Shown here piece after piece: positions 39,762 to 46,005 of a DNA stretch of 47,351 nt. The translations under genes were made by a program, and so were the position numbers. Source of the stretch: a virus; IMG/VR virus record IMGVR_UViG_3300037261_000019, positions 1 to 47,351 of that record; one strand, 5' to 3'. The notes below the pieces were generated by a model. It did not search any database, had not been told where the DNA came from, and saw nothing but the letters and a program-made list of their open reading frames with translations. Positions within the stretch are counted from its first letter, which is position 1, and each line of letters begins with the position of its first letter.

Positions 39762-39815
39762 GTAGATGATGGCTAACTATGGGGCCCGAAGGCTGAGACC
39801 GGGGCCATCATCTAC
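39762..39815 (-). ncRNA. Conserved 30-nt element, copy A, in a 12-bp stem
   Basis: GTAGATGATGGC (39762-39773) and GCCATCATCTAC (39804-39815) form a perfect 12-bp stem around the 30-nt core (39774-39803). The core includes GGGGCCCGAAGGCTGAG (39781-39797); read leftward it gives GCC-UUCG-GGC. The 5' arm on the minus strand includes the stop codon of the 67-aa gene. The element lies in the leader of the 272-aa gene. Confidence 0.7.
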
Positions 39816-40011
39816 ACGTCTCGCTTTCCGGTCGGGGGTAGTTGTACGTCACCACGCCGGTCGCCGGGTCGAGCGTAGCGGAACGCACCACAACCGCACT
39901 GATTGTGATAGTGCGCTCGCTGGTGCTGGCGCAGGCTGGCGTCGCTGCCGCCGTCAGGGTTGACCCAACGGTCACAGCGACAACGCCTGCCATAATTGCC
40001 GCTCGCCACAC
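39808..40011 (-). CDS. 67-aa small secreted protein
   Basis: A Sec-type signal peptide is clear: basic M-W-R, hydrophobic I-M-A-G-V-V-A-V-T-V-G-S-T-L-T-A-A-A and an A-x-A-like cut region near T-P-A-C-A-S. The mature part is about 37 residues, beta-rich, with one Cys near the start and one at the end that could pair. GTG start in TAGTG overlap with the gene before it and AGGAGG upstream. Likely exported by the host; role unknown, possibly wall modification or superinfection exclusion. Confidence 0.65.
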   Translation of the reverse strand: MWRAAIMAGVVAVTVGSTLTAAATPACASTSERTITISAVVVRSATLDPATGVVTYNYPRPESETCR

Positions 40012-40304
40012 TAAACCTCCTCATCCTCGGCGTGCTTGAGGACGAAGTCAGCGAGGCGCGCAGTCAGCGTCTCGACTTGCTTCTCGGTCGGGTCCCTGAA
40101 CTTGACGTTCCGCAACACGTTCGCTGCGTTGGTCGCAAGCTGGAGTGCCTGACTGAGCATCCCGAACTTGTCGCCCAGCGTCAGACGTTGGGTTGCCAGA
40201 CCCGCCGTCGGAGCCACTGGTCCCAGCCTCTCTTCAGCTGCCTCACGAGTTGCTGCCAACTGTGCAAGGTCAATTGCATCCTCCTCCTTAAACCGTTCAG
40301 GCAT
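40011..40304 (-). CDS. 97-aa helical protein, unknown
   Basis: Start at ATG 40304 with GAGGAGG upstream, overlapping the previous gene by 8 nt. It is helical and charged, with an A-x-x-x-A-T pattern in the middle and an acidic C-terminus (E-D-E-E-V). No cysteines or membrane segment. May be a small DNA-binding or regulator protein; no family recognised. Confidence 0.7.
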   Translation of the reverse strand: MPERFKEEDAIDLAQLAATREAAEERLGPVAPTAGLATQRLTLGDKFGMLSQALQLATNAANVLRNVKFRDPTEKQVETLTARLADFVLKHAEDEEV

Positions 40305-40518
40305 CTTCTTCCTCCTCTGTGTCGTTGATGTACGTCTCAAGCTCTGTCTGCGGTACGTGGTACCGTCGGTTCATTAATCCGCCCCGACCTTCCTCTGTGG
40401 TAGCAGGGCACCTTCCACCAAACACTGGGTCCCACCATCCCGCTCCATAAACCTGCCAGACATGTGTCAGGCATTTCCTACACACCATTGGCTCATCGCT
40501 ACCCTCAGTTGAGTTCAT
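40297..40518 (-). CDS. Small C2CH zinc protein, ELExY family (member 1)
   Basis: A 73-aa protein with M-V-C-R-K-C near residue 13-16, a third Cys in G-R-C-P and the C-terminal phrase H-V-P-Q-T-E-L-E-T-Y. The same C-x-x-C ... C ... H-x-P-x-x-E-L-E-x-Y layout is found in nine other small proteins at 43373-46355, but this one sits alone in the replication operon. Its N-terminus overlaps the nuclease gene by 14 nt. The tail is strongly acidic. Probably one zinc ion held by three Cys and the conserved His. Confidence 0.7.
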   Translation of the reverse strand: MNSTEGSDEPMVCRKCLTHVWQVYGAGWWDPVFGGRCPATTEEGRGGLMNRRYHVPQTELETYINDTEEEEDA

Positions 40519-41269
40519 TGTACAGCGACAGGATAGAAAGGAAAACTTCCGGTGGTGCCTTGGCAATATGGTAAGCAAACGAACCGTCATCCATGGCGAT
40601 GATGATGCTTCGCTGACGTGCAGCGTTATCTGGGAACATCTCATTCCAAGCCAGGAGATACGCCCCTGTTTGAGCTTCGTCATCTCGGTACATTCGAGAG
40701 TTTGCTTTACGGGTTTTGAGGTCAGAGATGATTGGAGCGCCTCGTCGGATAGGTGACCACGCCAGGTCCACCGTTCCGGCATATCCGTGCTCCAAACTCC
40801 TGAGTAGTTCCTCAGATGCGTGCACGTAAGGCCTGAAGGTCGCCCACCAATCAGCGACTGCGTGACGGAAAGGGTCGGACGTGTGACGACAGACATCAAT
40901 CGCTGTCTCAATCCCTTCATCGTGCGTCATACCTCCTAGCGTCTCCAGGAAAGAGTGTGCATCCTGGCCGCGCCCTGACGCATCGTCTCGGATATCGTTT
41001 GGGTGTAGACGTGATGCTAACAGGGCTGCGTCCAAGTCGTCGTTCAAGAGTGAGTCGATTGTCATTCCGGGGGGGAGAGAGTCGAGCAGCATCTCGACTC
41101 CCTCCACGGTCTTATCGTAGGTCCACTTGAGGAGCGCTGGCGCTGCCAGCGTGGCCTTGATAACTGTCGTCACCGACGGAAGCTGGATAGTGTTGTCCTC
41201 GTGGAGCGTGCCGTCAGCCCCACGTAGGACCCACTCGTAGTACGGTTTGTCACCCGCGATGCGTGCCAT
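40505..41269 (-). CDS. RecB-like PD-(D/E)XK exonuclease
   Basis: The 254-aa protein shows the RecB/Cas4-type nuclease order: G-R-G-Q-D-A-H (His near 105), E-L-L-R-S-L-E, G-Y-A-G-T-V-D (Asp near 168) and I-I-S-D-L-K-T (D183-x-K185), followed by Q-T-G-A-Y-L-L-A. Such phage enzymes degrade or process DNA ends for recombination and replication. It overlaps the gene before it by 20 nt and has a poor ribosome site, so translation is probably coupled. No Cys cluster for an Fe-S centre is seen. Confidence 0.85.
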   Translation of the reverse strand: MARIAGDKPYYEWVLRGADGTLHEDNTIQLPSVTTVIKATLAAPALLKWTYDKTVEGVEMLLDSLPPGMTIDSLLNDDLDAALLASRLHPNDIRDDASGRGQDAHSFLETLGGMTHDEGIETAIDVCRHTSDPFRHAVADWWATFRPYVHASEELLRSLEHGYAGTVDLAWSPIRRGAPIISDLKTRKANSRMYRDDEAQTGAYLLAWNEMFPDNAARQRSIIIAMDDGSFAYHIAKAPPEVFLSILSLYNELN

Positions 41270-41402
41270 CTACCATCCGTTCAAGTCGGCGGATGACTGG
41301 CGCCAGCCGCAGGATTTCCTCGTCTTCGTCTTCAGTTCGGAGCACTAACAGCAAGTCCTCGGCCTCACTGTCCATGAGTGCGAGGAACCGAACATCGTTC
41401 AT
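41250..41402 (-). CDS. 50-aa acidic protein, unknown
   Basis: Start at ATG 41402, in ATGA overlap with the upstream stop. Begins MNDVRFLALMDSEAEDLLLV; acidic helical with a basic C-terminal R-R-L-E-R-M. Both ends are coupled with neighbours. No family recognised. Confidence 0.6.
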   Translation of the reverse strand: MNDVRFLALMDSEAEDLLLVLRTEDEDEEILRLAPVIRRLERMVDGTHRG

Positions 41403-41611
41403 AGCTGCTGCCCCGGCACCGACTTGCAACCTGCTCGGTACCACCGGTCCCACAACTTCAGCTCTTCGTCAGCCCTGAGCCTGCCGTACCAAATCTGGGA
41501 CACCTGCTCGGGTGTTGCGTTAGCCTCAAGGGAATCAAAGTCCTCCCCTGTGCCACGCTGTCGGGGGTTAGCCTTGCCTTCCCGCGTGTTAGTCACCATC
41601 TTCGTCACCAT
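41399..41611 (-). CDS. 70-aa protein, unknown
   Basis: Polar N-terminus, then a helix with P-E-Q-V-S-Q-I-W-Y-G-R-L-R and W-D-R-W-Y-R-A-G-C. ATG overlaps the upstream stop by 7 nt and its own stop overlaps the next ATG. No recognised family; helix and Trp pattern suggest a small folding unit. Confidence 0.65.
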   Translation of the reverse strand: MVTKMVTNTREGKANPRQRGTGEDFDSLEANATPEQVSQIWYGRLRADEELKLWDRWYRAGCKSVPGQQL

Positions 41612-41808
41612 CCCGCCGCCTTCATTTCCCTAAGGGTTCGAGCAATGTCTTCTTCCTCGTCCTCGACTTGCCACACGGCCTCCATCATGCTCTTGATACC
41701 CCAACGGTGAGGGGTCATAGCTCTGTCGGTGCGCTCTGCCATATCGTCGAACCACTCATCGGCAGACACCCATTCACCGCGAGCGTAGGCGTTCCCCACC
41801 GCGCTCAT
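41605..41808 (-). CDS. 67-aa acidic protein, unknown
   Basis: Contains W-V-S-A-D-E-W-F-D-D-M and an acidic helix Q-V-E-D-E-E-E-D-I. ATG overlaps the stop of the zinc gene upstream (ATGA). No cysteines or membrane helix. Part of a chain of four coupled small genes before the RecB-like nuclease. Confidence 0.65.
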   Translation of the reverse strand: MSAVGNAYARGEWVSADEWFDDMAERTDRAMTPHRWGIKSMMEAVWQVEDEEEDIARTLREMKAAGW

Positions 41809-42413
41809 CGTCGGCTCCGTTCGATACCTAGGAAGTCGAGGTCTTCGTCAGACATTTCTTCCAATTCTCCGTGCTCGCGCATGTAATCCTCGTCGTAGAA
41901 CGAGGAGCTGTGCGGGTCGTTGATTGACAAGTGGGCAGATACATAATCCCAGGGCGAGTCGATGCTGCTCCCCTCGTCGTCAGACCAACCGTCGGGCGAC
42001 AACCCGTCGTGCGAAACGAAGTTCGGATGCTCCATCTCCCGCTCCTGCTCCTCAATGAGCCTGGCAAGTTCGTCGGCTTCGGTCTCTTCTGATGGCTCAA
42101 CCTTGGAATCCTGAACCGTGTAGTACTTACTCCCGTTCAGAACCACTCGCTTGTCCTTGAACCGGTTTTCCCAATAGCGAGTCCCGTCATACAAACTTTG
42201 GCACTGACGACAAGACCGCTCGCCGCTCGGGCGTACATACCAATCGCTGTGCCCTCTTCGACACTTGGTCTCACTCCCATGCGCTTCGATTCCAGCCGCC
42301 CTGCGCTTCTCCATCTGATGAGCATTGTCACAAGTTCGGCAATTCCGCTTCCCGTTGCTAGGACGCCTCGGCGTCCAGTCGTCATGGCCTTTGCTGCACA
42401 AATCCTCGGACAT
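41805..42413 (-). CDS. Protein with duplicated C-x3-H...C-x2-C zinc unit
   Basis: First gene of the leftward replication operon, 202 aa, ATG 42413 with GAGGAG upstream. Residues 6-28 and 51-71 repeat a unit C-x3-H-x-D-W ... R-x-C-R-x-C; such units are known as zinc modules next to HNH endonuclease domains in actinophages, but no HNH domain follows here. The C-terminal 120 residues are highly acidic (many Asp/Glu/Ser) and probably disordered. It may be a DNA-binding regulator of the operon or a remnant of an HNH gene. Confidence 0.7.
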   Translation of the reverse strand: MSEDLCSKGHDDWTPRRPSNGKRNCRTCDNAHQMEKRRAAGIEAHGSETKCRRGHSDWYVRPSGERSCRQCQSLYDGTRYWENRFKDKRVVLNGSKYYTVQDSKVEPSEETEADELARLIEEQEREMEHPNFVSHDGLSPDGWSDDEGSSIDSPWDYVSAHLSINDPHSSSFYDEDYMREHGELEEMSDEDLDFLGIERSRR

Positions 42414-42422
42414 CGGAACTCC

Positions 42423-42455
42423 TCGATGGCAACTCGATGGCAACTCGATGGCAAC
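42423..42455. repeat. Three tandem copies of TCGATGGCAAC
   Basis: Three exact 11-bp units lie 10 bp upstream of the first gene of the leftward replication operon. The 11-bp period is close to one helical turn, so a protein could bind all copies on one face. Confidence 0.9.
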
Positions 42456-42460
42456 TTCGG

Positions 42461-42531
42461 GCCTACCCTAGTAGGCATCGTCCCGATGGGCATACCCGGT
42501 CCAGTTTGCTCGGGCTTCCGCATCGGGACGA
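42461..42531 (-). promoter_or_regulatory. Structured leader of the replication operon
   Basis: GCCTAC-CCTA-GTAGGC (42461-42476) is a hairpin. An 11-bp inverted repeat, TCGTCCCGATG (42478-42488) and CATCGGGACGA (42521-42531), flanks it on the right. Both would be in the 5' leader of the leftward mRNA if transcription starts near 42530. Confidence 0.6.
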
Positions 42532-42535
42532 CCTT

Positions 42536-42541
42536 AGTATA
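42536..42541 (-). promoter_or_regulatory. Candidate leftward -10 TATACT
   Basis: Read leftward, TATACT fits the actinobacterial TANNNT -10 element and lies about 120 bp before the first gene of the replication operon. No good -35 is seen 16-18 bp upstream, so an activator may be needed or the call is wrong. Confidence 0.35.
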
Positions 42542-42569
42542 GGTAAGGGCAAGGGTCTACGTCCCTAGC

Positions 42570-42597
42570 TTGACCTACTTATTCTCTTTGCTAACTT
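42570..42597 (+). promoter_or_regulatory. Candidate promoter of the lysin gene: TTGACC-N16-TAACTT
   Basis: TTGACC at 42570-42575 and TAACTT at 42592-42597 are spaced by 16 bp. The lysin ATG follows at 42658. The sequence differs from the two strong late promoters, which suggests separate timing or strength. Confidence 0.45.
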
Positions 42598-42657
42598 CTT
42601 CCCTGTAGGTTCTTGGCATCATTCGTAAGGGCACGAAGGAAAGGATGGGTAAGCACT

Positions 42658-43389
42658 ATGGCTACAGACTTAGCATACATCTGCAAGGGTAACCAGGACA
42701 CTGGTCCCGGTTCAACGCTCCACTCCACCGGTCTCCCCGGTGACATCGCTATGCGCATCGACGCTCACGACGGCCCCTGGAAGTTAGAGGGCCCTGGCGC
42801 AGGTAACGCCTGGCGCTCACACCGCTTCGCTAAGCGGCACTTCGCAGAGGTCATCGTCAGTAACGGTGCTCTTGGTGACGTGTATCATATGGTGAATCAA
42901 GCGGTTACAATCAACTACCGTGTGGTCAGTGGTCTGACGACAGGTGAGAAGATGCTTGCCGATGAGAAACTCCACTTTGGTGATGATTACCTCCTAGGTG
43001 GCAACGCTCCCGGCCCGAGCGACTGCTCGGGTTGGACCTTGTATGAGGTCAAGAAGTACGCTGGCATCACGCTGCCACACTACACAGTCACGCAGTTCCA
43101 GGCCCTCGGTGGCAATGTCGGAGCATACCCGGAGCTTCATCAGGGTTCGAGCAGCCTCGGAAGTATCTTCGCCGACGAGTCCAAGTGCAAGCCTTCGGAT
43201 TTCGTGTTCAAGAGTTATCCGGACTTCGCCACTGCCTCTGATAACCCGGACCACGTAGGTCTTTGGGTTGCCCCCGGTATCATGCGTGACACTCGGTCGG
43301 TGTCCGAGAGGCTGGCAGATAGGACGATTGATGTCGGGCTGGGCCAGACGTTCTACGGTCGCATCTTTGCCATCAACGGCCAACTGTAA
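42658..43389 (+). CDS. NlpC/P60-type lysin
   Basis: The 243-aa protein carries an NlpC/P60 cysteine peptidase domain in its C-terminal half: catalytic Cys in S-D-C-S-G-W (C123), then L-P-H-Y-T-V-T-Q, and the His in N-P-D-H-V-G-L-W (H199). These enzymes cut D-Glu-diamino-acid bonds in peptidoglycan stems. The N-terminal half may bind the wall or be a small second domain. No signal peptide is seen, so a holin is needed for release. A start at 42613 is possible but the ATG at 42658 is better placed. It is the only plus-strand gene between two leftward operons. Confidence 0.85.
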   Translation: MATDLAYICKGNQDTGPGSTLHSTGLPGDIAMRIDAHDGPWKLEGPGAGNAWRSHRFAKRHFAEVIVSNGALGDVYHMVNQAVTINYRVVSGLTTGEKMLADEKLHFGDDYLLGGNAPGPSDCSGWTLYEVKKYAGITLPHYTVTQFQALGGNVGAYPELHQGSSSLGSIFADESKCKPSDFVFKSYPDFATASDNPDHVGLWVAPGIMRDTRSVSERLADRTIDVGLGQTFYGRIFAINGQL

Positions 43390-43660
43390 CCTCCTTCACA
43401 TAGGTGCGCAAGGCTTCTTCTGGCTCGTGTTCTGAGGTCCAGGTGTAGTCATTGCTAGTTGAAGCCTTGCCGTGTGGGCCACACCAATCTGATTCTACGT
43501 CCACTCCCGTTCTGAATTTCCTTATCTCCCACAACGAATGACTGGCTCCACCCTCTACGCCTCTGATTAAGGCTACCCACTGGCCCTTCCAGCAGTCATC
43601 TCTATCCTTCCTTCCTTTACGTAAGGCGTATCCGCACCATCTACATCTTGGGTGTCTCAT
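43373..43660 (-). CDS. Small C2CH zinc protein, ELExY family (member 2)
   Basis: The 95-aa protein has R-C-R-W-C at residues 5-9, a third Cys in D-W-C-G-P-H-G and the C-terminal H-E-P-E-E-A-L-R-T-Y signature, with E-L-E replaced by A-L-R. It is the last gene of the leftward accessory operon and its 3' end overlaps the converging lysin gene by 17 nt. ATGA overlap with member 3. Probably holds one zinc. Confidence 0.75.
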   Translation of the reverse strand: MRHPRCRWCGYALRKGRKDRDDCWKGQWVALIRGVEGGASHSLWEIRKFRTGVDVESDWCGPHGKASTSNDYTWTSEHEPEEALRTYVKEVTVGR

Positions 43661-43929
43661 TTCGCACCTGACTCTCTAGCGTAGGTAGCGAGGGCTGTCT
43701 CTGGGACGTGCTTAGTCTTGAGACCGGTGGTGTGCTTATCACCACACGTACAAGTGTGAGTCTCGGCACAAATTGCTTTGTGAGAGTAACTACGCCATCT
43801 TGCCTGCCATGTCTCTGGCTTCCAGGTTCTATACCCTCCCCACAAGCTCTCGTCCTCGTGCCTGGTACGTCCAGCCCTGTCCACTTGGACGAGGGCTGCA
43901 TGGCACTTAGCGCACCTTGGGAACTTCAT
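43657..43929 (-). CDS. Small C2CH zinc protein, ELExY family (member 3)
   Basis: 90 aa: P-R-C-A-K-C at residues 5-9, later C-T-C-G-D-K-H, and C-terminal H-V-P-E-T-A-L-A-T-Y. AAGGAGG before the ATG. Overlaps member 4 by 23 nt and member 2 by 4 nt. The middle is Trp- and Arg-rich, unlike its neighbours. Confidence 0.75.
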   Translation of the reverse strand: MKFPRCAKCHAALVQVDRAGRTRHEDESLWGGYRTWKPETWQARWRSYSHKAICAETHTCTCGDKHTTGLKTKHVPETALATYARESGAK

Positions 43930-44113
43930 CGCTTACCTCCTTTGCATACCTTTCTAGTTCAGGCATGGGCTCATGGTCATGCCAGTCTTCGGTTGTCTGA
44001 CAAGTCCACAGGTCACCGGTCGACCAGGCTGCATACCATTCATCCGGTTGCCCAAAGCCCCATTCAAACTTAGCCAGGGCCAGCTTGCAGAACCTACACC
44101 TAGGGGGTCTCAT
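43907..44113 (-). CDS. Small C2CH zinc protein, ELExY family (member 4)
   Basis: 68 aa: P-R-C-R-F-C at residues 5-9, one Cys in W-T-C-Q-T, and D-H-E-P-M-P-E-L-E-R-Y at the C-terminus. Its N-terminus (M-R-P-P-R-C-R-F-C) is close to that of member 2 (M-R-H-P-R-C-R-W-C), the clearest sign of common origin. AGAGAGG precedes the ATG; the start overlaps member 5 by 14 nt. Confidence 0.75.
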   Translation of the reverse strand: MRPPRCRFCKLALAKFEWGFGQPDEWYAAWSTGDLWTCQTTEDWHDHEPMPELERYAKEVSDEVPKVR

Positions 44114-44357
44114 TAACGTACCTCTCTAAAGCGCTGGCAACCTGATGGTCTCCCGGGTAGCTTTCCGCAGTGACGGCAGGGGCCGTACTTGAGCACACTG
44201 GGCACGGTATCCATTCTCCATCCTCCCTCACTCTAGCGTCGTCCACCGGGTGACAATAGGCACCCTTTTGTGGACGGATGGCATCAGAGGAGTACCTGTG
44301 AAACTTGTTGACGGGTACGCCTTCTTTGTTCACTTCAATTTTCGTTGACCAAACCAT
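44100..44357 (-). CDS. Divergent ELExY-family zinc protein (member 5)
   Basis: Start at ATG 44357 with AAGGAG upstream, 85 aa. It lacks the N-terminal C-x-x-C; instead Y-C-H-P occurs mid-way and W-I-P-C-P-V-C near residue 55, so the metal site is arranged differently. The C-terminus keeps A-L-E-R-Y-V-N-E-T, preceded by G-D-H. It sits within the array and is probably a rearranged relative, though convergence cannot be excluded. Confidence 0.65.
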   Translation of the reverse strand: MVWSTKIEVNKEGVPVNKFHRYSSDAIRPQKGAYCHPVDDARVREDGEWIPCPVCSSTAPAVTAESYPGDHQVASALERYVNETP

Positions 44358-44389
44358 CGCCTTGCTCCTTATTGACATACACCTGTGTG

Positions 44390-44629
44390 TCATTCGTCCT
44401 TCTTCAGGTATCGTTCAAACTCTGTCTCAAGTACGTGTGGAAAACCTTCCAAGGTACTCGCGTCCGCTCCCGCGTCGTGGCGAAGCCGGATACAGTTGAA
44501 GCTCCAACGGTAGCTAGGAATATCTAGGTCAGGAGCAGGATGGACAGTCATCCACTCACTTCCGTTACCACCGAGCATGATAGCACGCTTACAGTATTTG
44601 CACCGCGGGTACCTAAACCCCTTCTGCAT
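44390..44629 (-). CDS. Small C2CH zinc protein, ELExY family (member 6)
   Basis: 79 aa from ATG 44629 (AAGGAGG upstream). Y-P-R-C-K-Y-C at residues 7-13, a Cys in F-N-C-I-R-L-R-H, and F-P-H-V-L-E-T-E-F-E-R-Y at the C-terminus. The His of the H-x-P motif is present but its Pro precedes it. It follows a long hairpin and is separated by 32 bp from member 5. Confidence 0.75.
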   Translation of the reverse strand: MQKGFRYPRCKYCKRAIMLGGNGSEWMTVHPAPDLDIPSYRWSFNCIRLRHDAGADASTLEGFPHVLETEFERYLKKDE

Positions 44630-44658
44630 CCCGTGCCTCCTTATCAAGCCCTTCGAGT

Positions 44659-44689
44659 GCCCTGGCTAGGTATCGAGCCTAACCAGGGC
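44659..44689 (-). terminator. 11-bp interrupted hairpin after the secreted-protein gene
   Basis: GCCCTGG (44659-44665) pairs with CCAGGGC (44683-44689); after one mismatch TAGG (44667-44670) pairs with CCTA (44678-44681), loop 7 nt. It lies 8 bp after the stop of the secreted protein and 30 bp before member 6. No T-run follows, so partial termination is likely. Confidence 0.6.
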
Positions 44690-44696
44690 TGTGATG

Positions 44697-45308
44697 CTAG
44701 TTACACGTGTCCTTAGCAACGACCGAAACGAATGCCAGTCGGTGACCAAGCGCACGCACAGAGATGCTGGAACCCTTGTGCAAGGGTGGCGTCTCAAACT
44801 TCTTGCCCCACGCACCGGCCACGCTGTATGTCTTCACCTTAACACCAAGGTCAAGGGTACGACGATACCGGACGGTGAAGGTAACCGGGGTGTTGCTCTT
44901 ACTGTTGTCCAGGGTAACCTCGTAGCGAGGGTCCGAACAACGGACGTAGCTCAGGCTCGCAACAGGCATCCGCACACACGCAGTAGGGGCGAGCGTGACG
45001 GTGGCCGTGTTCTCGGAGCGGTTCTCGCCCAACGTCGCGTAAGCAGACACGGTAACACTCGCCGTACCATTAGGAACCACGAAGGTCCAGGTGGTGTCGG
45101 TAGAGTGCTGCGTGTCGCCGGTGACGTTGTTACTGAACGCTACTGAGTCGCCGTTTCCAACGCCGTGTGCAACGGCGGTGACCACGGACTGCCCAGAGGT
45201 GCAGGCAGAGCTAGCCGTGACACTGGTAATCGTGCAGGCTAGTGCGGCGGTAGCGGTGGCAAGAACTACAGCGATAGCGAGTGCTGTCGCCTTTACTACT
45301 CTCTTCAT
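44697..45308 (-). CDS. 203-aa secreted protein with Ig-like composition
   Basis: Start at ATG 45308, GAAGGGA upstream, in ATGA overlap with member 7. It opens with a textbook Sec signal (K-R-V-V-K, then A-T-A-L-A-I-A-V-V-L-A-T-A-T-A-A-L-A, cut before C-T-I). The mature part is Thr/Ser/Val-rich with strand patterns such as T-W-T-F-V-V-P-N-G-T-A-S-V-T-V-S-A-Y, like an Ig or Big domain, and has six cysteines that may form disulfides. A phage-made exported protein may coat the host, bind wall polymers or block other phages. It interrupts the zinc-protein array. Confidence 0.75.
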   Translation of the reverse strand: MKRVVKATALAIAVVLATATAALACTITSVTASSACTSGQSVVTAVAHGVGNGDSVAFSNNVTGDTQHSTDTTWTFVVPNGTASVTVSAYATLGENRSENTATVTLAPTACVRMPVASLSYVRCSDPRYEVTLDNSKSNTPVTFTVRYRRTLDLGVKVKTYSVAGAWGKKFETPPLHKGSSISVRALGHRLAFVSVVAKDTCN

Positions 45309-45517
45309 ACACTTCCCTTCGTCGTACGGACATCGAGATATCTCTCGAATTCTGTAATGGGCTCGTGCCAATGCCATCCCCATGAGACGTCGCCGAGCAA
45401 CACTGGTCTTCCAGGACATTTGTACTGATGGCATTCCCAGTAGCCTTGGGCGTCTATCCATTTCATGGACATTATGATAGGAACATGACAGTGTCTACAG
45501 GTATCCGTGGGGTACAT
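45305..45517 (-). CDS. Small C2CH zinc protein, ELExY family (member 7)
   Basis: 70 aa from ATG 45517 (AGGGAG upstream). T-C-R-H-C at residues 6-9, then E-C-H and K-C-P-G in the middle, and H-W-H-E-P-I-T-E-F-E-R-Y near the C-terminus. Overlaps the 88-aa gene by 23 nt at its start and the secreted gene by 4 nt at its end. Confidence 0.75.
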   Translation of the reverse strand: MYPTDTCRHCHVPIIMSMKWIDAQGYWECHQYKCPGRPVLLGDVSWGWHWHEPITEFERYLDVRTTKGSV

Positions 45518-45761
45518 ACCCACTCTCCCTGCGCTGTCCCATGATGGTGGCAAGTTCCTCAATCCGTTCCTCATCTAGGACGAGGGCGAACGGGACAGAG
45601 CGATACAGACACTCGCCCTTGCTTTCGATAGTCTGAGCGGCAGCGAAGATAACGGCCAGTCGCTCGGTACCGAAGGGGCCGAACACGATGTGGTTATCCT
45701 CACATGTGACAGCCCAGGGCTCGAAGCCCTTGAGCCTTTCCTGTAGCTCCTTAGCATCCAT
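45495..45761 (-). CDS. 88-aa protein inside the zinc array, unknown
   Basis: Starts MDAKELQERLKGFEPWAV with GGAGG upstream. It lacks both family signatures. It has a helical N-terminus, a N-H-I-V-F-G-P-F-G-T-E-R strand-turn and a long helix with L-D-E-E-R-I-E-E-L-A. Overlaps member 8 by 11 nt and member 7 by 23 nt. No family is recognised; it may be an unrelated insert in the array. Confidence 0.7.
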   Translation of the reverse strand: MDAKELQERLKGFEPWAVTCEDNHIVFGPFGTERLAVIFAAAQTIESKGECLYRSVPFALVLDEERIEELATIMGQRRESGYVPHGYL

Positions 45762-46005
45762 TTACATACACCTCCAATTCGGATATTGGTTCGTGCGCGA
45801 AGTCGTTGGTTGGGTTCGTCCTAAGGTGAAGGTCACCTTTGTCGCGTGTCAGGGCGTCATATGTTGGCCAACGATTCAAGTTCTCACGACTGCCGGGGCA
45901 GGCTCCCACCCAGCGGGTGTAGTCTGTGCGGCCATCTGGGTAGACAGCGCACATACTCAGCCCACCTTCACCCAATGTCAGACCGCACTTCCTGCAAAGC
46001 GCCAT
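45751..46005 (-). CDS. Small C2CH zinc protein, ELExY family (member 8)
   Basis: 84 aa from ATG 46005 with GGAGG upstream; the open frame to 46287 lies across other members and is not used. L-C-R-K-C at residues 3-7, a third Cys in G-A-C-P-G-S, and F-A-H-E-P-I-S-E-L-E-V-Y at the C-terminus, the fullest form of the motif. It overlaps member 9 by 38 nt. Confidence 0.78.
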   Translation of the reverse strand: MALCRKCGLTLGEGGLSMCAVYPDGRTDYTRWVGACPGSRENLNRWPTYDALTRDKGDLHLRTNPTNDFAHEPISELEVYVNGC

